Below are positions 34,231 through 42,245 of a stretch of DNA of 64,000 nucleotides, piece after piece. This stretch comes from Hansschlegelia quercus (GTDB lineage: Bacteria; Pseudomonadota; Alphaproteobacteria; Rhizobiales; Methylopilaceae), in NCBI RefSeq assembly GCF_004310425.1, contig NZ_SIUB01000005.1, forward strand, positions 124,001 to 188,000, read 5' to 3'. Both the position numbers and the translations under genes were made by a program. Below the pieces are notes generated by a model, which had not been told where the DNA came from, searched no databases, and saw only the letters and a list, made by a program, of their open reading frames with translations. Numbering within the stretch: position 1 is the stretch's first letter; each line of letters begins with the position of its first letter.

Positions 34231-36801
34231 TCACCTCAGAAGGAGACGTTCCTTCTCGGCGCGCAGAGCCGTCGCCTTCCGCAGCGGAAGAAGTCCGTTG
34301 CCGACCGCCAGCAATCCGCCGATCTGGTTGAAGATCATCGAGTGCATGACGCCGAAGCCGCCGAAGAACGCGCCCGCGATGCAGATGACGTTCGGGACGA
34401 TGACGAGGCCCCAGCTTCGGTTTATGTTTCGATGGAGGTTGGTGGATACGTCATGGAGCTGCAGAAGCTTCAGGAGACTGTCCTCCATCAGCACGACCTG
34501 CGCGGTGTCTGTCGCAATGCTCGAAGCGCCGCGCAGAGAGATCGAGACGTTGGCCTTCTTCAGCGCGATGGAGTCGTTCACGCCGTCGCCGATGAAGCAC
34601 ACGGTCCGACCTTCCTTCTGGAGCAGCTCGACATAGCGCGCCTTGTCCTGGGGCAGCACCTCGGCGAAGTGCCGGTCCATGCCGAGCCGCTCCGCGAGGC
34701 GGCGCGTGGGCTGCTCGTGATCGCCCGAAATGATCGCTAGGTGTTTCGCGCCGCGAGCGCGCAATCCCCTGATGATCTCGGCCGCCTCCGGACGCTCCGA
34801 AGCGCGGAGTTCGAGAGCGCCGCCGAGCTTTCCGTCGACGCTCACCATGACGAGCGAGTGCCCCTCGGCATGCGCCGCCTCGAGCTCCCTCTCGACGGAA
34901 GAGGGAAGCTTCACGCCTTCATGGGTCATGTACCGCGCGCTGCCGACCCGCACGACATGGCCCTCGACCTCGACCCTGATGCCGTAGCCGACGTCGTATT
35001 TGGAATCGTCGGTGCTCGGCACGCTGACGCCGAGCGCGCGCGCCTTGGCGATGATGGCCTTCGCGATCGGGTGGCTGAAGCGGTTCTCGGCGGACGCCGC
35101 CCAGGCGATGATCTGGTCCTCCGAATCCCCGTTATAGGTGAGGATGCGGCCGACCTCGGGCTGCTCGCGCGTCAGCGTCCCGGTCTTGTCGAACAGGAAT
35201 GTGTCGACCTTCCGAAGCGTCTCGAGCGCGCGGCCGTCCTTGACCAGCACGCCGTGCTCGGCGCTCAGCGTCAGCGAGCTCAGCATGGCGATCGGCGCCG
35301 CCATGCGAATGCCTGTGCCGAGATCGCAGTTCACCACCGCGGTGGCGCTCGCGACGCCCGTAGTCGCGAGGCCGAGAGCGCCCAAGGCAAGCGTCGGGGC
35401 GACGGCCTTGTCGGCGAGCTCCTCGCCGCGGGACTGAGACTTCAGCTTGTAGCCGGCGGTGTCGTTCAGGATCTGCGCGAGCTTGGCGGAGGTTGTCTGG
35501 TCGCCCGCGCTCGTCACCGCGACGCGCACCTTGCCGCCGATCACGGTGGTGGAGGCGAGGACCTTGTCGCCCTTCAGCTTTTCGACCGGCGCGGCTTCGC
35601 CGGTCAGCGTGTGCTGGTCGATCATCGCCATGCCGTCGACGACCTCGCCGTCGACGGGCACGGCCTCGCCGGTATGCACGACGATGACGTCCCCGACCTT
35701 GAGGCGCTCGAGCGGGGTCTCGACCTCGGTCCCGTCGACATCGAGCCAGACGAACCGGGCCTGCTTCCCGAACACGTTCAGGAGCATCTTCTTGGAATCG
35801 TCTTCGGTCTTCTCGACGAGCTTTCGGGAAACGCTGAGCGTGAAGCCGAGGACGGTGCCGGCCAACACCTGGTTGGTCGCGAGGCAAGCCGCGACGACGA
35901 TTGCGTCGAGCACGTCCACGCCGAGGCGTTTCTCCTTGAACAGGACTTCGTAGGCGCTCTTGAAGCTCGGGATCACCGAGAACAGGAACAATGCGGCGCT
36001 GAGCGGCGTGAGGCCCGGAACGAAGAAGCGGCTGACCGTCGCGAGGGCCACCGAGGCGGTCGCTATCGGCAGGTCGAGATCGACGGGCGAAAGAGGAACG
36101 TCCCCGGTCGAGACGACTGCATAATCGAGCAGCTCGACGATCTGATCGGCGCGGATGACCTTCGGATCGTGGTGGACGAGAACCGTCCCGGTTAGCTCGT
36201 TGGTGGCGTAGCGATCGACGCCCAGCGTGTTCATGAACTCGCGTTCGATCGCCTGGCAGAGTTCTCGCCGACGCAGGATTGCGGGATTGTAAAGGCGGAT
36301 GCGGCCGGGGATCGCGCTCCGGACCGTCCATGTCGACAGCCGCTCTCCATGGCGGCGCAGCCTCACCTCCCGGGACGTTCCAAGATCGAAATCCTCCGGC
36401 AGCTTCAGCTCGGGCGCCTGCGGCGGCGAGGTTCGCCCCGACAGCGCTTTGCCGAGCTCGGCGATGCGGCTGTCGTCTCTTGAAAGCGGCGCCCCGAACT
36501 TCACCTGAGCGACGCGCTTCGCGCCGTCCACAGCCACTTCGACGACGCCGGACGATCGGAAGGCGCGCTCGAAGAAAGTCCGGGCGAGTGGTCCGCGCGG
36601 GCTCACGAACAGGCTGTCGCTCGCGAACTGCACCGTGTCATCAGACGGAAAAGTCACGTGAAGCTCGGACGCCTTCGAGCGGGGCCGCCGCGCCCCCCGC
36701 GAGCGCTGGCCGCCGCTGGCGGCATGCGACGCGGCCGTTCGACCGGACTGCCGGGCGGCGGAACGATCGGACCTAGGCGAAGACGATGTGTTCAGCGTCA
36801 T
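34231..36801 (-). CDS. P1B-like P-type ATPase with HMA_2-type N terminus and no CPC motif
   Basis: An 856-residue cation pump. Order: basic Ser/Arg-rich tail (1-45); a small domain (about 46-120); a heavy-metal-domain-like fold without CxxC (about 158-228, GRIRLYNPAIL to TGTVLVHHD); membrane helices from about 245; actuator TGEA (400-403); membrane helix 6 with NCDLGTGIR (491-499) where P1B pumps have CPC; DKTGTLT (538-544); HP motif (577); GDGVNDS (738-744). All catalytic motifs are intact, so it should hydrolyse ATP. The metal is unknown because the CPC site is replaced; only one Cys remains there. It is preceded on the same strand by two small protein genes. Confidence 0.88.
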   Translation of the reverse strand: MTLNTSSSPRSDRSAARQSGRTAASHAASGGQRSRGARRPRSKASELHVTFPSDDTVQFASDSLFVSPRGPLARTFFERAFRSSGVVEVAVDGAKRVAQVKFGAPLSRDDSRIAELGKALSGRTSPPQAPELKLPEDFDLGTSREVRLRRHGERLSTWTVRSAIPGRIRLYNPAILRRRELCQAIEREFMNTLGVDRYATNELTGTVLVHHDPKVIRADQIVELLDYAVVSTGDVPLSPVDLDLPIATASVALATVSRFFVPGLTPLSAALFLFSVIPSFKSAYEVLFKEKRLGVDVLDAIVVAACLATNQVLAGTVLGFTLSVSRKLVEKTEDDSKKMLLNVFGKQARFVWLDVDGTEVETPLERLKVGDVIVVHTGEAVPVDGEVVDGMAMIDQHTLTGEAAPVEKLKGDKVLASTTVIGGKVRVAVTSAGDQTTSAKLAQILNDTAGYKLKSQSRGEELADKAVAPTLALGALGLATTGVASATAVVNCDLGTGIRMAAPIAMLSSLTLSAEHGVLVKDGRALETLRKVDTFLFDKTGTLTREQPEVGRILTYNGDSEDQIIAWAASAENRFSHPIAKAIIAKARALGVSVPSTDDSKYDVGYGIRVEVEGHVVRVGSARYMTHEGVKLPSSVERELEAAHAEGHSLVMVSVDGKLGGALELRASERPEAAEIIRGLRARGAKHLAIISGDHEQPTRRLAERLGMDRHFAEVLPQDKARYVELLQKEGRTVCFIGDGVNDSIALKKANVSISLRGASSIATDTAQVVLMEDSLLKLLQLHDVSTNLHRNINRSWGLVIVPNVICIAGAFFGGFGVMHSMIFNQIGGLLAVGNGLLPLRKATALRAEKERLLLR

Positions 36802-36833
36802 GGGCTCGATTACTCACCGGGGGACGAGTTGCT

Positions 36834-37142
36834 TTAAGCGCGGTGGGCGCCGTCGTGCGGCGCCTCGTGCGTACGGGCGGCCGGGCGCGAGGCCGCACGC
36901 CGTTCGGCGTTCAAATCCTGCAGCGCCTCCTTGCGCTCCAGCGCGCTTCGCGCCGCGCCGGCATAGGCCGCGCCGAGAAGCTCGGCGCTCCAGGACAGGC
37001 CGCCGCTGACCGCAGCGAAGAGGTCGCGGAACAGGAATTGCGTTTCGGGCAGCCGCTTATGGACGATCTCGAAATTGGGGTTTGACAGACGAGCGGGCGG
37101 CAGGGGCCGCCGTGCGGCGGGGGGTCTCGATGGCGTGGTCAA
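36834..37142 (-). CDS. small protein upstream of the P-type ATPase
   Basis: A 102-residue protein of no recognised family. A TTG start has GGAGG eight bases upstream. Layout: Pro/Arg-rich N terminus (1-20), the segment VHKRLPETQFLFRDLFAAVSGGLSW (25-50), a small-residue hydrophobic stretch SAELLGAAYAGAA, and a charged helix (ALERKEALQDLNAERRAA). The stop is 32 bases before the ATPase ATG, so the genes are probably co-transcribed. It is short, amphipathic and ATPase-linked like the neighbouring paralogue B, though I see no clear sequence homology between them. Confidence 0.65.
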   Translation of the reverse strand: MTTPSRPPAARRPLPPARLSNPNFEIVHKRLPETQFLFRDLFAAVSGGLSWSAELLGAAYAGAARSALERKEALQDLNAERRAASRPAARTHEAPHDGAHRA

Positions 37143-37216
37143 GGAGGTCCTCCGGTCGCAAGACCATGATGAAATCGGGCGCGCGACGGTCGCTGCGCAC
37201 GCGCCCGTCGGTCGGC

Positions 37217-37645
37217 TCAGACAGCCGCCTTCTTCGTCACGCGCACCGTCTTACGAGCGCGCGGGGCGGCGGGCTTGCGACCGTTCGCCTGCTCCTTGAG
37301 TTCGTCCTCGAATTCGTCGCCCACGACCGGCGACGCGCCGGCCCTGCGTGCGGCCACCGCGTCGAAGGCCGCCTCGGCCCCTTCTTCGAGCCCACGGCGA
37401 ACCGAACTGTTCTCGGGCAGCAGTTCTTTCAGAAAGACGCCGCTGAACACGATGCCGAAGGACAGGCCGTAGGCGGTGTGATAGGCGCCCGTGCTGACTC
37501 CCGACTTCACCTTGCGGGCGGCGACCTTGGCCTGAGCGCTGGCGTTCGCGCTTGCGTCGCCGATGCTCTCGGCGGCCGCCTCCAGCGCATCTCCAAGAAT
37601 GGAAAAAGCGTTCGCTTCGTTGGGATCGGCGACCGTCGCAGCCAT
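37217..37645 (-). CDS. small Ala-rich protein with one possible membrane helix, paralogue B
   Basis: A 142-residue paralogue of the protein at 31847-32248. Shared segments: NAFSILGDALEAAAE, GAYHTAYGLSFG, LKELLP and RRGLEEGAEAAFDAV. A single moderately hydrophobic stretch (about 56-80) lies between two Ala/Glu-rich helices; the tail is basic. ATG 37645 has AAGGAAA upstream and replaces a TTG one codon earlier. It is the first gene of the minus-strand run small protein B - small protein - P-ATPase. A role as a membrane partner of the ATPase is proposed from position and repeated association only. Confidence 0.72.
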   Translation of the reverse strand: MAATVADPNEANAFSILGDALEAAAESIGDASANASAQAKVAARKVKSGVSTGAYHTAYGLSFGIVFSGVFLKELLPENSSVRRGLEEGAEAAFDAVAARRAGASPVVGDEFEDELKEQANGRKPAAPRARKTVRVTKKAAV

Positions 37646-38060
37646 CAACTCGTTTCCTTCTTACTGTTGCTCAAGCGGCCCAAGTCTCTGGGCTGCAGCG
37701 TGGTTCTGGTCGCGAAGGCGACGCAACGCGGCGACTGTGCTCCGGGGCAAAGATGAGGCCGGCCCTGCTGGCGACGGCTCGCCAGCCTGAGAACGCCATC
37801 ATTCACACCGCCATCAGACAAACTATCTAATCCATAGATTGTGTCTTGAGATCGTTACCGAGAGCGGCCATTGTTGTCAAACCGGACGACGGTCGATCCG
37901 TCGGCTACCGGCCTGCAACGGACGAAGCATCAGCGATGGACAAGTTCCCTCTGAACCTTCGCAAAACTGAAGCAGAAGCAGGCCATCAAGCGGCTGACGC
38001 AGATAGGACCCTGAGTCGTCCCGGCCGCGCGGCGCATATCGTCAAAGAGGGCAGTCGGCT
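37646..38060. other. divergent intergenic region with a possible leader peptide
   Basis: This stretch separates paralogue B (minus) from exoD (plus). A 42-codon frame at 37936-38064 begins MDKFPLNLRKTEAEAGHQ and its TGA overlaps the exoD TTG (TTGA), so it could be a coupled leader peptide, although its ribosome-binding site is poor. Upstream, 37800-37850 is A/T-rich (ATCTAATCCATAGATTG) and is the likeliest promoter area. Confidence 0.35.
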
Positions 38061-38990
38061 TTGATCATCGCATCACGCGTCAGGCCCAGCTCCGAAGCCG
38101 AGCGGCCGCCGATCACGCGAACATCGGATTTGCTTCGGAACGTGCTTGCAAAGAATCCTGACGTCCAAAGTTTCTCCATCGGAGACATCCTGGATTCGAT
38201 CGGGACTGAGAGGGTCGAAACCTCTCTGATGCTGTTCTCCGTTTCGGCGTTTCTTCCGGCGCCCGGCGCACCCGCATTCAGCCCGCGCGCCGCCGCCGCC
38301 GTCGGCGCCCATTTCGCCGCGGGCCGCACCGAGTTCAAACTGCCGAAGGCCATCCTCGAAAAGCAGGTGCCGCGCCGTTCGTTGGCGGTCGCGATTCATG
38401 CGCTTCTGCCGGTCATGGAGTTCGCGGAGAAGAGGACGCGGGCGAGGCTCGCCTGGACCAGCCATCCCGTCAGCCGCTGGATCGTCGGGGTTCTGGTCTT
38501 CATCCTCGCCGCGACGATCGCGTTTCCCGTGATCGGCTTCGACCCGCTGCACGCCATGTCGATCTTCGTGATCTCGCTCGGTCTCGCCGAAAAGGATGGG
38601 CTCGCGATCATCCTTGGCGTGATTGCGGGCTTGCTTTCGCTGGGCCTTGTCGCGCTTTCAGGCGTCAATCTGCGTGCGTTGCGCTCGAAGATCGGCAAGT
38701 GGGTCGGCAAGCTGACACGCCGTCTAGGCTTCAGGGCGCTCGCGAACTACTGCCAGCGCCGAGGCTGGGAACGGCTCGCCGCAATCCTTCGGTTCGAGTG
38801 GGCCGACCTCTTGCTTGCATGGGATCCGGAGCGTCGCGCTGGCGCTGAAGCCGGCTTGGCGGAGACGGCGGGCGCATCCGATCCGTCGATCGCGCGTCGC
38901 AGCATCAAATCTGCGCGGTCAAATGGACGGGCGGAGGCGGCGAAGGCTAGAGATCACAAGATCGGGCGGGGGCAATTGGCCACGGCATGA
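38061..38990 (+). CDS. exoD: ExoD-family exopolysaccharide synthesis protein
   Basis: A 309-residue ExoD-type membrane protein. Seen: a cytoplasmic N-terminal domain with SIGDILDSIGTERVETSLML and FLPAPGAP..SPRAAA, then hydrophobic helices at about 140-160, 165-185 and 190-215. Rhizobial exoD mutants have altered exopolysaccharide and alkali sensitivity, but the biochemical role is unknown. It has a TTG start. The C-terminal extension (about 255-309) is polar and may not be conserved. It overlaps the next gene by four bases. Its link to the flanking P-ATPase genes is positional. Confidence 0.82.
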   Translation: MIIASRVRPSSEAERPPITRTSDLLRNVLAKNPDVQSFSIGDILDSIGTERVETSLMLFSVSAFLPAPGAPAFSPRAAAAVGAHFAAGRTEFKLPKAILEKQVPRRSLAVAIHALLPVMEFAEKRTRARLAWTSHPVSRWIVGVLVFILAATIAFPVIGFDPLHAMSIFVISLGLAEKDGLAIILGVIAGLLSLGLVALSGVNLRALRSKIGKWVGKLTRRLGFRALANYCQRRGWERLAAILRFEWADLLLAWDPERRAGAEAGLAETAGASDPSIARRSIKSARSNGRAEAAKARDHKIGRGQLATA

Positions 38991-39310
38991 AGCGCGAAAA
39001 GATATTCGAGTTCTCGATCGAGAAGCCGCTGAACGCGACGCGACGCAAATCGCTCGAAAAGAACATCGAGAAGAACGCCTCGCTCGCCCCGAAAGATTTC
39101 GAGTACGGGTGGGACGAGGACGACGACAATCTGCTTCACATCGTCATCGATCCAGTCGAGATCGAGATCAGCTTCCTCGCCGACAAGGTCGAGCTCTTCG
39201 CAACGGCCCCGCTATGGGCGCGCGTCGCGTTCACGCAAAAGCGCAAGGCCGAGGTCAAGCAGCTCGTCGAGAGCGTGCTCACGGATTCCAAGTTCGGACC
39301 GAGAGCCTGA
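38987..39310 (+). CDS. small cytosolic protein resembling polyhydroxyalkanoate-system family
   Basis: A 107-residue acidic/basic soluble protein. The C-terminal pattern VEIEISFLADKVELFATAPLWARVAFTQKRKAEVKQLVESVL resembles small proteins annotated as polyhydroxyalkanoic acid system proteins (one beta sheet plus a C-terminal helix). It overlaps exoD by four bases (ATGA), so it is translationally coupled. It converges on the pseudo-ATPase gene 20 bases away. Family assignment is tentative and the function unknown. Confidence 0.55.
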   Translation: MKREKIFEFSIEKPLNATRRKSLEKNIEKNASLAPKDFEYGWDEDDDNLLHIVIDPVEIEISFLADKVELFATAPLWARVAFTQKRKAEVKQLVESVLTDSKFGPRA

Positions 39311-39329
39311 TCTCCGGCTTCCGTTGGCG

Positions 39330-41780
39330 TCAGTGATGGATCGATGATCGCAGCCGGGCGTCGCGGCCCTCGCGTTCCTGCACGAGCGCATCGAGCTGGC
39401 GGATGTGCTGGGCGTAAACCACGGCAGTGCCGAGGTTGGAGAATAGACCGGCGCGAAGGCTTCCGAAGCCTGCGAGAAACGTGCCCGCCACAGCAAGCAG
39501 GTTCGCCGCGTAGACCGTCTTGTAGTCGGCCTTCAGCCGGCGGCGGTGCGCTGCGCCAAGGTCCGCGAGATCGAGCAACCCTGAGAGCCGTCCCTTAAGC
39601 AGTTGGATGTCGGCGTTGTCGCCGGGTGCTGATGAGAGACCGGCAAGCGAGACGCTGACGGCGCTTGCGGTCATCGCCTCCCTCGAATCCTCATGAGAGC
39701 CGTCTCCGATCCAGACGACTGCGCGGGGAAGGGACCGGATGAACGCCGCCTTCTTCCGCGCCGTCAGTCCGCTTGCGACGTGCTCGATCCCGGCGCCTGC
39801 CGCGATCGTCTGCGCTACGGCTTCAGCGCGCCTCGAGACATAGACGAAACGGGCGGACGGCGTCTTAGCCTTCAGCGCCCGAATCACGGCTTCGGCTTCC
39901 GGCGCGCCGCTCCGCCCGAACGTCACCAAGCCAATTGGCGAGCCGTCTCGCACGACCCATAAGGGCTTTGGCTGCCCCTCGCTCGTCGCGCGCGCAGCTG
40001 CGGCCTCGAGCCGAGCCGGCGCTTCGAGCTTCGACAGCGCGAACCGGGCGGGCGACAGTAGTTCGATCGTCTGGCCGACATCATCACGAAACACGACGGC
40101 GCCCGCGCGGCGCAGCGTCTCCGGCCCTGGAATGGTTACGCTCCGAGACTCCAGCAAGGCGCGGATCGCCCGTCCGCGCTCTGAACGCAGATCGGGAAAG
40201 CCGACCGCCGCGTAAGCCAAGATCTCCTTGTCGGAAGCACCGTTGACCAGCACGTTTGAGATCGCGACGGCGCGCCGATCAAGCGCGGCGCTGTCGTCGA
40301 ACACGAAGAGGTCGAATTCGCCGACCTTGTCCAACGCCGCCGGGTTGCGGAAGAAAAGTCCGTGGTCGAGCGCTTTCGCCAGATCGTAGAGCGCCGAGAA
40401 CTGGGCGCTGATGCGCGGCGCCGTCGCGTAGTCCGGTCGGATCACTGCCTGCGAAGGGCGCAGCACGCCCGTAGCGAGAAAGCTCAGCGCCGAGAGCGCC
40501 AGGGCCGGCTTCGCATTGCGGTTCGCGACGAGTTCAGCGACGGCGGACGAAGGCAATCCGTCTACGAAGGCGTGCGGCAAAGACTTCGCGATATGGGCGG
40601 CGGCGGTCGCCGAGCCGGACTGCCTCACGCGGATGACGACTTCTCCATCCCGAAGGAAGGCGCCGGCGTTCACGGGGTCGCCGGGAGCGAGATCCGCATC
40701 GCCATCCGGATCGTTGGCGAGTGCGTCGACAATTGCCGCCACGCCTTCCGTTACGACGCCGTCCACCGGCACGAACTCGCCGCGTCGAACCACGACGAGA
40801 TCGCCGGGCTTAAGGTCATCGACGTGGATCTCGACGTTCACCCCGTCGTCTTGCGGCAGCCGAGCCCAGGCGTGGCGCTTACGGCGGGTCGCGAAGAGCT
40901 TGCGCTGACGATCGATGATCGTACGCTCGGCGAGATGCGGCCAAAGCTGCATGAGCAGGGCCATGATCGTGCCTGTCAGTGGCAGGCCTGTGATGAAGAG
41001 GAAGGCGAGGCCGGTCGAGTAGAGCGCGGGCAGGCCGACCTGGCCGTGCCGAAGCTGGCGCGCCGCGAGCGCGACGTTCGGCGCGCTGAAAAGGGCGACG
41101 CCCGCCACCGCCACTGGGCGCAAGGCGGGAATGGCGAACTGCCCGGCCGCGGCGAGAGCGAGAAGGCCGCCAGCGGCGTAGAGACGCGTCTTGGCGGGAG
41201 GCCCTTCGATCCCGCTCAGCACCCGAGGCCATGCGGCCTCCAATTCACGAGCGATCTTCGAAAGGGTCAGGACGCTGGCGTCGAATCGGAGGCGGACGCC
41301 TCCCGTGAGCCTGCTCGACCGGAATTCCTCAACCCCCACGATTTCGGCCAGAACCTCCTCCAGCCGGAAGGCGACGTCGCGGCGGCCGCGCAGGATCGGG
41401 TGGGCGACTCGCAGATGGTCTTGGCCTTCGGACCGCATTCGCCACGTGGACAGCACGTCCCCGACCTTGGTGACGCGGATAGGCCAGGGAGCCGCGCTGT
41501 TCAGGAACAGGCCGGAGGCGTCGTGCGGCGCTTCCACAGCGCCTCGCAGGGAGGCGTTTAGCCGCCTCCAGATCGCGGCCGCGTCTCGGGTGGCGGCATA
41601 GGACAGGCGAGCGAAGCCGCCATCGGGTCGGATCTCGACCCCGCTCACGTCGGGCACCGAGAAGGCGCGGCTCACGAACTGGCGAAGGTTGTCGGCGTTC
41701 GCGCTTCTGAAGAGGGCGTCGCTCCAGATCGAGACGCCGTCGACGCCAGGCGCGATCTTGAGCTTAGGCGCAGCACTCAT
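39330..41780 (-). CDS. catalytically degenerate P-type ATPase paralogue
   Basis: An 816-residue protein with the same layout as the ATPase at 34231-36801: N-terminal domain (DGVSIWSDALFRSANADNLRQF), HMA-like fold without CxxC (about 120-185), membrane helices, actuator, P and N domains, C-terminal helices. The catalytic motifs are gone: the TGEA loop reads ANDPDGDADLAPGD (355-368), DKTGTLT reads DDSAALD (495-501), GDGVNDS reads GDGSHEDS (692-699), and helix 6 has no Cys (RPDYATAPR). The reading frame is intact over 2.4 kb, so it is a maintained pseudoenzyme and not a decayed gene. ATG 41780 overlaps the upstream small gene's stop. It may be a regulatory or structural partner of the active pump. 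Confidence 0.82.
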   Translation of the reverse strand: MSAAPKLKIAPGVDGVSIWSDALFRSANADNLRQFVSRAFSVPDVSGVEIRPDGGFARLSYAATRDAAAIWRRLNASLRGAVEAPHDASGLFLNSAAPWPIRVTKVGDVLSTWRMRSEGQDHLRVAHPILRGRRDVAFRLEEVLAEIVGVEEFRSSRLTGGVRLRFDASVLTLSKIARELEAAWPRVLSGIEGPPAKTRLYAAGGLLALAAAGQFAIPALRPVAVAGVALFSAPNVALAARQLRHGQVGLPALYSTGLAFLFITGLPLTGTIMALLMQLWPHLAERTIIDRQRKLFATRRKRHAWARLPQDDGVNVEIHVDDLKPGDLVVVRRGEFVPVDGVVTEGVAAIVDALANDPDGDADLAPGDPVNAGAFLRDGEVVIRVRQSGSATAAAHIAKSLPHAFVDGLPSSAVAELVANRNAKPALALSALSFLATGVLRPSQAVIRPDYATAPRISAQFSALYDLAKALDHGLFFRNPAALDKVGEFDLFVFDDSAALDRRAVAISNVLVNGASDKEILAYAAVGFPDLRSERGRAIRALLESRSVTIPGPETLRRAGAVVFRDDVGQTIELLSPARFALSKLEAPARLEAAAARATSEGQPKPLWVVRDGSPIGLVTFGRSGAPEAEAVIRALKAKTPSARFVYVSRRAEAVAQTIAAGAGIEHVASGLTARKKAAFIRSLPRAVVWIGDGSHEDSREAMTASAVSVSLAGLSSAPGDNADIQLLKGRLSGLLDLADLGAAHRRRLKADYKTVYAANLLAVAGTFLAGFGSLRAGLFSNLGTAVVYAQHIRQLDALVQEREGRDARLRSSIHH

Positions 41781-42019
41781 GCAAAGCTGTGCCCGAGCGG
41801 ACGAGCGACGCGAACGGGGCCTGCATCGGGCCAAGCGGAACGTCTCACCGCCAGTGCGTCGCGCACGGCGTTCGTGATTTCGGCGATGCTTCCGAACGTG
41901 CCGTCCTCGACGGGGTAGGCCTCCCTCATCGTCGAGAAGAATCGGAATTGATCCTGCTCGAGGCAGACGGCGATGCCGGCTTGCCGTCCATCGACGCGCA
42001 CGATCGTGGCGTGACTCAT
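41777..42019 (-). CDS. small protein translationally coupled to the pseudo-ATPase
   Basis: An 80-residue soluble protein of unknown family: MSHATIVRVDGRQAGIAVCLEQDQFRFFSTMREAYPVEDG, then IAEITNAVRDALAVRRSA. It reads like a compact beta-beta-alpha domain that displays a short strand pair and a helix. GGAG lies seven bases before the ATG. Its TGA overlaps the ATG of the pseudo-ATPase (ATGA), so the two products are probably made in a fixed ratio. Confidence 0.7.
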   Translation of the reverse strand: MSHATIVRVDGRQAGIAVCLEQDQFRFFSTMREAYPVEDGTFGSIAEITNAVRDALAVRRSAWPDAGPVRVARPLGHSFA

Positions 42020-42245
42020 CTTTTGTCTCCAGACCCCTCGTGATGCGAGCGAGGCGCGTTCCGGCCCTCAGCCCATGCGCCCGTCAGCTAGAGTTCCGCA
42101 TCGGGCGAAGTCAATGTCTTTCCACAAAATTGCTCGACTTTATAGATTGTTGTTGACAGTTCATGTTGCTGCGCCGCACTTTCGCGTGGCCGCCGAGCGG
42201 TTTCCCCTCGCGATCGGCTCGAAATTTGAGCGCAGGAGCGCATTG

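Noticed and set aside
37180-37216. Terminator after paralogue B
   Set aside because: Only a 7-bp GGGCGCG/CGCGCCC pairing with a long loop and no T-run; too weak.
42120-42180. TTGACA-like promoter before cysT
   Set aside because: A -35-like TTGACA is present near 42152, but no acceptable -10 follows at the right distance.
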